A stretch of DNA of 64,000 nucleotides, taken from NCBI RefSeq assembly GCF_007752135.1, contig NZ_CP036298.1, positions 2,604,001 through 2,668,000 of the forward strand, read 5' to 3'. The notes below the pieces were generated by a model that searched no databases, was not told the origin of the DNA, and saw only the letters and a program-made list of their open reading frames with translations. How positions within the stretch are numbered: the stretch's first letter is position 1; every line of letters begins with the position of its first letter. Both the position numbers and the translations under genes were made by a program. Origin of the DNA: Aureliella helgolandensis (GTDB lineage: Bacteria > Planctomycetota > Planctomycetia > Pirellulales > Pirellulaceae). Positions 35,153 to 43,290 of the stretch are shown one piece after another.

Positions 35153-36993
35153 CCTTAAATAAGTATATGCCGGATGTGTTTTGGGCAGTTGGTGGAGGCG
35201 CAGCGGCGATCTGCTGGCGGGACCAGCGGGGGATTTTTCGGTCGTGAATTTCAGGCATCGGTCGGTCAGGTGCCCTGCGGGCGGTTTGAGGCTGGCGGCG
35301 GTACTGAGGCTTACATACCTCAGCTTCGTGATTTCGGCACTCACTCAAGCGCGAAGCGAACCCAGCGATTGAACACATGCAGAGATTCGCTCCATGACAA
35401 CAGACGGACCACCAACTGCCGTCCACTGCGAACGATCTGTGCCGGAAGTCGCACGAACTGTTCTACGAATTGTTTGAACTCCATGCGGATCACAGCCCGA
35501 CCTTCTTGCTTGTGTTGCTCACGCCAGCGTCCGTTTATCGGAACGCTCAATCCGATCCACGCTTTCAAGTTCCACGACAGGGCCGTCATCACCATGTAAG
35601 CCCAATTCGATTCCAGGTTGTCCACCGGCGCGTGGAGCGCCCGGCACTGATTTAACTGAGCCAAGATGTTCTCTTGGTCACAGCGATCGTTGCTGGCATA
35701 CACAACGTCATTGGTGCTGAGCACATCGCCCGCTTCGTTGGTCAGGTAGAAGAAGTACAGACAGTCGTCGAACAATCGACCCTGCTTGGTGACTTCTAGT
35801 TCTTTGCAAAGGATCACTAAGCGGTAGGTCTCTTTGCAATCGGTGGGGCTGTAAGGAACCTCGGTGACCCACTCTGAAGTCAGACGCTTGTTGGGGTAGC
35901 CACGCAGCTGGACAATCTGTTCTTTCACGTTCTCAGGACGGTCTCGGTCAGGTGTATTCGGGGCGTATTTGGGCGAGCGAGGCAACTGCTTCCAAGCGTC
36001 AATTTGCACGTTTTCCGCGATATCGACGAGTCCCGGGTAGGCCTTCATGCCAAAGGTGAACTTCACGCCTGCCCGGTGCCAGCGGTCCAGATGAATCGTT
36101 TGAGTGAACGCGGTGTCGCCTCGCAGAACGATTCGGCGAAAGCCTGCCTGGCGACAAAGCGAGATCGCCGTGTCGGCTTGCTCGGCTGCGCCTTCTTGGC
36201 TGGGACGATTGCCGCTACGGTTGACCAGGCGTAAAGCTTCGCCCGTTTCGGCCAACGTTATCACCAACGGATGGTAACCCCAGATGCCTTTGTAGCTGAT
36301 GTCCATTCCCTCTTTGCACTGACCGGTTGTTTCGACGATCGTGCCATCCATCTCGATGGTCGCTTGATCGAAGAACGCATTGTCTTGTTGTTGCCAGATA
36401 TCCAAGCGAACTTGATCGAAGGCATCTTGCAAACGATTAATATGATAGGGATCGAATCGGCGACAGAAGTCTCCTGCGGTGGTTGGATCGGGGATCCTTT
36501 CGGCTCCGATCGAATCGAGAAATGACTCATCGTTGCGGCGCAGTTCAATGTCCTCCAAGCAAGTTCCTCCGCAGAGCGCGTTATAAGCCAAATTCAAAAC
36601 ATGATCGGATTCATGATAGGGGCGATGGATTTTGAACAAGTGCAAGGCATCGTCGATCCGTTTCGGCAGTCCGATCTTCTTTGCGAATCGATGGATGGCG
36701 GCGACGCCCCCGTAGGCGGTCCCGCCTGCTTTTTGTGCCAGCTCATACGCAATCTTGTCCCCTTTGAGCATGGGGTGTCCGCGATCGTGAGCAGCCGAAT
36801 TCTGTAACCTGTTCTTGATACGTCGTTTGCGTTTTCGAATCAAATCTGCTTTAATCGTCTTCACTCGAAATCTCCATCGTGGTTAGCGAGCGGCTTGTTG
36901 GGCTGGTGAAAAAAGACCAACAAACTGCAGGATATTTCGAGTTTTTTTATGCGCAAATGCTCCGCCAAGCAAGTGGAGTACGCTTGTTTAAGG
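35153..36993. mobile_element. IS1380-family insertion sequence, 1,841 bp
   Basis: The ends are inverted: CCTTAAATAAGTATATGCC on the left and, as complement of the right end, CCTTAAACAAGCGTACTCC; 14 of 19 positions agree. One transposase gene fills most of the element, running minus. A 188-bp non-coding end sits on the left. It has inserted in the giant membrane-protein gene, same direction as its transposase. Confidence 0.92.
35341..36864 (-). CDS. IS1380-family transposase
   Basis: A 507-residue DDE transposase. The N-terminal basic stretch KTIKADLIRKRKRRIKNRL may be start-proximal or part of the real protein. The catalytic domain has IEMDGTIVETTGQCKEG with the first Asp, GFRRIVLRGDTAFTQ with the second Asp, and DRCDQENILAQLNQCRAL with the Glu, followed by NWAYMVMTALSWNLKAW, which is characteristic of IS1380 proteins. 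No frameshift or internal stop is seen, so it may be active. It begins at GTG 36864, overlapping by two bases the TGA that ends the chimeric host reading frame, so translation may be coupled to the host gene. An internal ATG is an alternative start. Confidence 0.92.
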   Translation of the reverse strand: MKTIKADLIRKRKRRIKNRLQNSAAHDRGHPMLKGDKIAYELAQKAGGTAYGGVAAIHRFAKKIGLPKRIDDALHLFKIHRPYHESDHVLNLAYNALCGGTCLEDIELRRNDESFLDSIGAERIPDPTTAGDFCRRFDPYHINRLQDAFDQVRLDIWQQQDNAFFDQATIEMDGTIVETTGQCKEGMDISYKGIWGYHPLVITLAETGEALRLVNRSGNRPSQEGAAEQADTAISLCRQAGFRRIVLRGDTAFTQTIHLDRWHRAGVKFTFGMKAYPGLVDIAENVQIDAWKQLPRSPKYAPNTPDRDRPENVKEQIVQLRGYPNKRLTSEWVTEVPYSPTDCKETYRLVILCKELEVTKQGRLFDDCLYFFYLTNEAGDVLSTNDVVYASNDRCDQENILAQLNQCRALHAPVDNLESNWAYMVMTALSWNLKAWIGLSVPINGRWREQHKQEGRAVIRMEFKQFVEQFVRLPAQIVRSGRQLVVRLLSWSESLHVFNRWVRFALE

Positions 36994-36999
36994 CCTAGT
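36994..36999. repeat. Target-site duplication, right copy (CCTAGT)
   Basis: CCTAGT directly after the right end of the IS1380 element, matching 35147-35152; together they mark the original insertion site in codon 897 of the host gene. Confidence 0.75.
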
Positions 37000-39999
37000 A
37001 GAATACAACTCGGCAATCCTAATTGCGACCACCACCGATGCGACAGGACGAGCTCCAAGAATATCGTCCCGCCCCACGTGCAAGTCCCCAGCAGCGCTAA
37101 TTCTCTCCAGCGGGACTGGCGCGATGCAAACCAGGTCGCCAGACAGGTGAGCGGTAACATCCATCCTAGCCAACTGGGCCACAGCAAACCGTCTGGGTCG
37201 GTCCACAACGCAACTGCGCTCGCGAGAGCCAACACCAGCGAGAAATGACAGACCCACGCTGCATAGTTTCGCCAGCTGCTCTCGGAAATCTCGGCACGGC
37301 CTGCGCTGGCATCACTGGGGCGCCAACCTGCCAACCCCAATCGAATCCAAGCTGCCCCCCAGGTCGATAGCACACCAACGCAAAGGATTCCGACGGCCCA
37401 AGCACGCTCCGGTCGGAGGTCTGAAAAGAGGAAGGCTGCCATGGGACTCGTTTGGCAAACCCCAATTGCTCCCAGAAGCAGCAAGAGGTGTGAAGCAAAG
37501 GCGAAACCGACTAAGAGATTTGCCCGAGAGGTTTGAGAGTGAACCGGCGGCGGATTATGCGCCCAGAACACGGCAATCAACAATCCGAACATTCCGTAGA
37601 CGACTGCGGCACTAGGTGCCCAATTGCCACCGTAGGGAGTTGTCCCCAGCGAAGTTAGCAAAGCAGCCACAATCATCAAGATTGTCATTGCCAAGCATCC
37701 CAAGCCAGCGAAAAACAGCTGGCGTAGGAGTTGATTTCCCACTGCCGCAGGAGCTTCATTGTTCCGGGCAAGCGAAACCGCCCGCGCCCCCATGGAAAGT
37801 CGCTGAGTTCCATAAATTAGGCAGGGAACCAGTCCAGCCACGGTGAAACTCGCCACCCGCGTGAACTCCACCCAACTCGCAACGGCCGCGATGGGCAGGG
37901 GGTTCACAGCAAGTTCGATTCCCAAGCCTAGCGCAGCAATCGCGGCGGTGCAGCCAGCCAGTAGAATCTCCGAACGCTGGCACCAGTATCCTTGCATAAT
38001 CCAGCAGACGCCCACACTGGCTAGCATGCAAAGCACCCAAGGAGTCGCATCGAGGACTTGGAAAACAGCCCCGAGCAACAACAGCCAGCCCACGATGCCA
38101 ACCGCAACTCCCGCCACTTGCAACCAACTCGCCGTAGCGGAGTTCGATTTAGCTTGGCTTGAGCTCGGCGGGTTGCTGACGGACCATCCCCAAGCAATCC
38201 AGCCAGCTAAAATACTGCTGAGCGCAATCCACCAGGGGCCCGTCAGAGCGTGGACACTCCCCGCCTTCGCTATCCAAAACACCACCGCCACAAGGCTGGC
38301 AAATAAGACTTGAGTCACCATGCCACCGAGTCGTCGAATGCGCCATGGACTCATGGCAACCTCCGATGCCATGCGAATTGTCACCACTACAGTCCTCCAA
38401 TTGAGGGCGCACAGCGGAATTAGCAGTACCGCGAGGACACCTCGATGCATCAGACTCCAGTCCCATGCGTATTGGAACAGGACTAGTGTGACGCTTGCGG
38501 TGATCGTAGACGCCGCCACCAACTTCCAGTTGCGGTGGAAAAGCTTTCTGGCTGCGGTACACGCCAATGCTCCATACGCTCCCGCTCCCAGCAACAGCAT
38601 CAGACCCGTCAACATATTCAGCGGCGGTAGTTGCCCGTCGCGTCTCGAGAGCAGTATTCCCACAAGCACGGCCAGTGGAATCAGCATCAGTCCGATGTGC
38701 AGCATTCCTCGGGACGTCGTGCGTAGCTTCCACCGCCGGATGGTGTAGTGCCCTGCCCCATGAATTGCCAAAGTGGCCATCAGAAATACGAGCGACGGAA
38801 AGAAGCGACTCGTTTGAGACAACGTGTTCCATAAGCTAATAACGAGTCCCACCGAACAGGTAACAATCAGCGTAGCGCTAATGAGTTCAATCCAACGGAT
38901 ATTGGACTGCAACATGAATGCTTCGAGAAAGCCAGAGCGGAGATGGAAGAATCCCGAGGCCCTCGGGGAGGCATCCCAGTCCTCTCTACTTGGCAGAGAG
39001 GACGAGGAAGCAAACTTAGGTGAAACTTCCCGCGACAAGGCCCGCGAAGAAGGACGGGATAAATCTGCAGTGCCATCTTCGTCATAAGTCAGATCGAGTG
39101 GATGCATGGCTTTCGGCCGGTCGGTTCCCCCTTCCTTCGATTCTTCGTTGGGAGCCCCACCTTCCGATTTACGAACGAGCTCCGCGTGGAGCGGTGGACC
39201 AACTGCTGCGTGAGGGGTGACTAACGCGTTCACAATCCCCCTAGGCGAGTCCCCCGCTTCAGGCGCTGTCCGACGATTGAGTTCGTGCTCTCCAGAACGG
39301 ATTGTTGGCGATTGGTCCACCCGCTGCACTGGCGGAACCAACTTTTCTCCAGTCGGGCTTCGCAGCCAGGTTTGCAACTGAGTGATTAATTGCTCCAGCT
39401 GCTCAGATTGCGTGGGGTCTAGCCACCGGTGATGCAGCGCCAGTGCTTTTAACCGCAGCAAGCCCTGCATGTCATCCTCTGGCGTAAATGTCCGCGGTGG
39501 GCTGACGGATCTTGAGCAGGTCGAGCAAGCGGCTTGAAAAGTCAATCGCCCGCACTGAGCACAGCGAATTCCAAGCAGCGCCTTGAGGAGGGCGATTGTC
39601 CCCATCCAGATTAAATGCCCCAGTGCAGCCCAAGCGAAGAGAACGACAATAAAAACAAGGATTCCCAATATCAGATCATCCATCGCACCATTTTCTCCGC
39701 TCTCGCAAGTGCCTGGGCTACTCCAGAAGCCCGTTCTGTTGTTCATTTCTAAGCAACGACAATTGGCCACCATTCCTTAGGACCCGCGCCGCAGAAATCC
39801 ATGCGCCAAAAGTTGAGAAATGGGAAAATTTTGGCAAGTCGTAGCTGGGAGCGCCCGTCCGGGGCGAAGCGCTCAGAATGCCTTTCCCCCTAGCTTGCAT
39901 TGACAGGTTACTCCCCTGAGAATGGGGGCACTACATCGTCGCATGCTGTTGGACCAGCTGCATAGAACCGATGCCTTCCAACTCACGGATTTGTTAGAC

Positions 40000-40521
40000 A
40001 TGGAACAACCCAACCCCTACGCGCCTACTTCAATCGATACCTCCATTCCTCCCAGCCTGGCTGTTGGTGAATTGGGACAGGATGCCACCCGAAGTGAAAG
40101 ATTTGCGGGAGCATTCATTGATGGCATTCTTCAACTTTTGCTCGTCATACCCTGCGCTGTTGTGTTTGGCCTCGCAATGGGCGCGTTATTGGGGGATGGT
40201 TTTCTAAGCGGGATTGTCTCGCAAGTGGGAGGAGGGATTCTAGGAATTGGTGGTTTCTTATTGATCAATGGCTATTTATTAGCCACGCAGGGCCGGACCG
40301 TAGGCAAGCTGGTCATGAAAACCCGCATCGTGAGTCGAGAGACCGGAGAACTAGTCCCCTTCGCTCCACTTGTTCTCAAACGCTATCTTTGGCTGTGGCT
40401 GTTGGCGATGATTCCCTATATAGGAGGCGTGGTCGGCTTAATCGACTCAGTCCTGATCTTCCGTGCCAACCGCGCTTGTTTGCACGACGACTTTGCGGGC
40501 ACGCGAGTGATCAAAGGTTAG
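40000..40521 (+). CDS. RDD family membrane protein
   Basis: I chose ATG 40000 (MEQPNPYAPTS, 173 aa) because the NPYAPT start is common in such proteins; the frame is open 26 codons further up. RDD proteins are small membrane proteins with an early Arg-Asp-Asp-type motif and two to three helices. The motif appears here as ERFAGAFIDGILQLLLVIP; then a glycine-rich helix region, GRTVGKLVMKTRIVSRETGE (the typical loop of the family), and VLKRYLWLWLLAMIPYIGGV. The function is not known, though some are linked to ion transport. Followed by an amidohydrolase gene 34 bases later, so they may share a transcript. Confidence 0.88.
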   Translation: MEQPNPYAPTSIDTSIPPSLAVGELGQDATRSERFAGAFIDGILQLLLVIPCAVVFGLAMGALLGDGFLSGIVSQVGGGILGIGGFLLINGYLLATQGRTVGKLVMKTRIVSRETGELVPFAPLVLKRYLWLWLLAMIPYIGGVVGLIDSVLIFRANRACLHDDFAGTRVIKG

Positions 40522-40555
40522 TGACAAATAGGTTCGAGGCATTTTGGGAGCTGCA

Positions 40556-41782
40556 ATGACGGTCAACTTGGAGAGAATCAAACGGGATATTTTGACTCTG
40601 GCAGAGATTGGACGCAATCAAGCGGATCGCGGCATCTACCGCATGGCGTTTACCGACGCGGATATGGAAGGCAAACGCTGGTTGAAAGAGCAGATTGCTG
40701 CAGCGGATTTACCCTGCGAGGTAGATGGTGCCGCCAACATCTCAGCCATTCTTGAGGGGCACAGCGACGCACCGCGTTTGATCGTGGGATCGCACATTGA
40801 CACCGTCCCCTGTGCCGGAGCACTCGACGGAACCTTGGGGGTGGTCGTCGGCTTGGAGTGTTTGCGGTGCATGCACGAAAACGGCTTCCAACCGCAGCAG
40901 ACCATTGAGTTGATCGCCTTCAGCGATGAAGAGGGGCGGTTTGGTGGAATGTTTGGTTCGCAATCGGTTTGCGGACTGATCAATCCCGAAAAATTAGCCA
41001 CGATGAAGGATCTCAATGGCATTTTGCTGAAAGACGAATTGGAACGGCAAGGATTTGATCCGCTCGCCGCACTCGATGCTGCTCGTGATCCTGAATCGAT
41101 CGCGGGCTATCTAGAACTGCACATCGAACAGGGCCCCGTGCTCGACAGTCTCGGCAAATCGGTTGGGGTCGTTGATGAAATAACAGGACTCTTCACCTGG
41201 ACAGTGCGACTTCGCGGTGAAGCCAATCATGCGGGCACGACCCCCATGGAAATGCGCAACGATGCATTTATGGGACTGGCGGACTTCGCGCATGAAATTC
41301 CCCGGATCCTCGCTGAAAACGGCAGTGAGCGCAGTCGTGCAACAATTGGAAAAGCTCAGATTCTCCCGGGAGCGGCCAATACCGTGCCGGGGCTGGTCGA
41401 ATTTTCGCTTGACTGCCGCGACACCTCCGAAGAAACCCTCGAGGAACTTTCCGCCGCGTTTCGCAAAGCCCTTTCCGCCATCGCACGGCGGCGCAACTTG
41501 ATGTTTGAGTTCGAGCAGAAAAGCTACATCCACCCCGTTCAGTGCAGCCTTCCACTGGTAGAACGGTTATGCCATCAGGCACGAGCCCTGGGACTGGACT
41601 ACCAGCAGATGCACAGTGGTGCGGCCCACGATGCTCAAATCATGGGCCGAATGGTTCCGACGGGGATGATCTTTGTCCCCAGCAAAGGCGGGCAAAGCCA
41701 TTCTCCCGCAGAATGGACCGCTTGGTCCGATATCGAGGCTGGGGCCAATTTGATGCTCAGCACCTTGCGGGACTTTGGATGA
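40556..41782 (+). CDS. M20-family amidohydrolase (allantoate amidohydrolase / N-carbamoyl-amino-acid hydrolase type)
   Basis: I chose ATG 40556, with GGGAG shortly upstream, giving 408 residues. The dinuclear metal site is fully visible: GSHIDTVPCAGALDGTLG (His, then the bridging Asp), AFSDEEGRFGG (Glu), LELHIEQGPVLD (His) and GGQSHSPAEW (last His). The lid and dimer domain shows RGEANHAGTTPMEMRNDAF, the hallmark of the allantoate amidohydrolase / beta-ureidopropionase / L-N-carbamoylase subgroup. These split a carbamoyl or ureido group from the substrate. The next gene is an isochorismatase-type hydrolase, a common partner in ureide breakdown. It is cytoplasmic. Which ureido substrate is used cannot be read from sequence. 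Confidence 0.9.
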   Translation: MTVNLERIKRDILTLAEIGRNQADRGIYRMAFTDADMEGKRWLKEQIAAADLPCEVDGAANISAILEGHSDAPRLIVGSHIDTVPCAGALDGTLGVVVGLECLRCMHENGFQPQQTIELIAFSDEEGRFGGMFGSQSVCGLINPEKLATMKDLNGILLKDELERQGFDPLAALDAARDPESIAGYLELHIEQGPVLDSLGKSVGVVDEITGLFTWTVRLRGEANHAGTTPMEMRNDAFMGLADFAHEIPRILAENGSERSRATIGKAQILPGAANTVPGLVEFSLDCRDTSEETLEELSAAFRKALSAIARRRNLMFEFEQKSYIHPVQCSLPLVERLCHQARALGLDYQQMHSGAAHDAQIMGRMVPTGMIFVPSKGGQSHSPAEWTAWSDIEAGANLMLSTLRDFG

Positions 41783-41846
41783 TCCACTCAAACGATTAAG
41801 ATGGCGTCTTCACCATCCGCTTTTCGCTCCTAGTTCAACATTACCT

Positions 41847-42599
41847 ATGCATTCCGATCCAACAGCTGAAGAACACATTGATCCGCTTCGCGATGTCTAT
41901 TTCGACTCCTTTGTCGACACTCCAGGACATCGCGAATATATGATTTCAGGGAAAACCGCCCTGCTCTGCATCGATCTGCAGTATCTGGATGCCAAACCGG
42001 GCGTGGGGGTCTTCGGTCCCGACCAATCCAGCGGTGTCGAACCGGACGCGCAAGCCTACTACTTCGGGCGTCTAGAATCCACCGTGTTGCCCAACGTCCG
42101 AAAGCTTCAAGACGCCTTCCGTAGCCGAGAACTGGAAGTCATTCACACTCGCATCCAGTCCTTAACCCGCGACGGACGCGATCGTGGAAAGGGGCACAAA
42201 CGACTGAACCTGCTGGCCGCTCCAGGATCACAGGAGGCTGAGTTCCTCGAAGAGATCGCGCCGGACCCCAGCCGCGACGAAATCGTCATCAACAAAACGG
42301 CTAGTGGAGTCTTCTCCTCCACCAACTTTCATTACGTTCTCAAGAACTTGGGAATCGAAGCACTGTTCATCGTCGGGGTCTATACCAACGAATGTGTGGA
42401 AACGACCGTTCGCGATGCCTGCGACCTGGGCTATCTGGTAACCGTCGTGGAAGACTGCTGCGCTACAGTAACACCGGAGCTGCACGAGGCTTCTTTGGCT
42501 ACACTCCGGGATCGATACGCCAGAGTGATTGCGGTTGACGAAGCCATTGCCGCCGTGCAACATCGCCAGCCAAATTCTGTTTCAGCAGCCGCGAATTAG
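41847..42599 (+). CDS. Isochorismatase-family cysteine hydrolase
   Basis: I chose ATG 41847 (250 aa). The catalytic triad of the family is visible: Asp in ALLCIDLQYLD, Lys in EIVINKTASGVFSSTNF, Cys in GVYTNECVETTVRDACDLGY. These enzymes hydrolyse isochorismate, nicotinamide, N-carbamoylsarcosine or ureidoacrylate. An N-terminal stretch of about 35 residues (DPLRDVYFDSFVDTPGHREYM) precedes the core. It follows the M20 amidohydrolase closely, which suggests a shared pathway for ureido or carbamoyl compounds. Its 3' end overlaps by 18 bases that of the convergent DUF1697 gene. Confidence 0.88.
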   Translation: MHSDPTAEEHIDPLRDVYFDSFVDTPGHREYMISGKTALLCIDLQYLDAKPGVGVFGPDQSSGVEPDAQAYYFGRLESTVLPNVRKLQDAFRSRELEVIHTRIQSLTRDGRDRGKGHKRLNLLAAPGSQEAEFLEEIAPDPSRDEIVINKTASGVFSSTNFHYVLKNLGIEALFIVGVYTNECVETTVRDACDLGYLVTVVEDCCATVTPELHEASLATLRDRYARVIAVDEAIAAVQHRQPNSVSAAAN

Positions 42600-43121
42600 T
42601 TCAGCCAGCTTGTGAGTTGTTCGCCAGTTCCGCGCCGTGGCCGGAACGCCCAACAATCGCTCAATCCTGGCCGCCAGCTTCGATTTGCCAAAACCTTCGG
42701 GCGTATGGAGATAGAGAAAGCGGTCGGTTAAGTGGAATTGCTCGGAAGGCTGTTGGATCAAGGCCATCTTCGCGAGATCCGGACGCGTAGCTGGAGCAGA
42801 CAGGAAATAGACGTGCAGCGTTTTGGCAGATTCCTCTGCCACGACAAAAGGATTTTCCGCAATCGCAGCTTCGATGATACTCGCGTCAGCAACCAACACA
42901 TACGGTTTGAATCCACGACGCACCTCGATTAGTTTCGCGAGCCGTTCGCCAAAGGTCACGCCTAGCGGACGGGAGGACTGAAAGACTGCATTTCCGCTCT
43001 GGATGTAGGTGGAGATATTTTTGACTTTTAGCGTCTCGAGCGCTTCGACCAGCTCTTGCATGGGCAGCTGATTTCGCCCCAACATATTGATGCCACGCAG
43101 CAATGCAATGGATGTACGCAT
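42582..43121 (-). CDS. DUF1697 family protein
   Basis: I chose ATG 43121 because the family starts right there (MRTSIALLRGINMLGRNQLPM, LLRGINVGG in most members); the frame is open 60 codons upstream. It gives 179 residues, the usual length. Other family blocks: LKVKNISTYIQSGNAVFQS, EERLAKLIE-like helix, and KSKLAARIERLLGVPATARNWRTTHKLAEL at the C-terminus. Function of the family is unknown. It is convergent with the isochorismatase gene, overlapping by 18 bases at the 3' ends. Confidence 0.9.
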   Translation of the reverse strand: MRTSIALLRGINMLGRNQLPMQELVEALETLKVKNISTYIQSGNAVFQSSRPLGVTFGERLAKLIEVRRGFKPYVLVADASIIEAAIAENPFVVAEESAKTLHVYFLSAPATRPDLAKMALIQQPSEQFHLTDRFLYLHTPEGFGKSKLAARIERLLGVPATARNWRTTHKLAELIRGC

Positions 43122-43290
43122 GCAATCTCCAGGTGCATTTCCATGCAGCCTTTTAAAGTCAACGTGGTCGAATGGTGCCAATAACCCTCCCGCCAAACCG
43201 CACCCTCCAGATTCGGCGAACCGTAATTCGAACCGCCGAACGCCCAGTCGATTCCTTAGACGGAGCTGTGGAATCAGCAGCCATTGGCAG

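Larger units (their letters stand above)
31291..39683 (-). pseudogene. Giant multi-spanning membrane protein gene, disrupted by an IS1380 element
   Basis: Two open frames, 36861-39683 and 31291-35106, are halves of one gene. Removing 35153-36993 and one copy of the six-base duplication CCTAGT leaves 6,546 bases in one open frame, 2,181 codons plus stop, with the join reading CILLGLLGLLSIALL. Translation of the upstream part from ATG 39683 gives MDDLILGILVFIVVLFAWAA, a first membrane helix, then a zinc ribbon with Cys 41, 44, 53 and 56 (CAQCGR...CSTC), a disordered Pro/Ser/Glu stretch, and many membrane segments. The downstream part is almost continuous membrane helices with a highly charged interruption around NEAEVVGKDAEHLWEERCEN. 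No named family is recognised; the large number of helices and cytosolic zinc ribbon recall DUF2157-like proteins, but that is a guess. The disrupted gene may still yield two shorter products. Confidence 0.85.
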
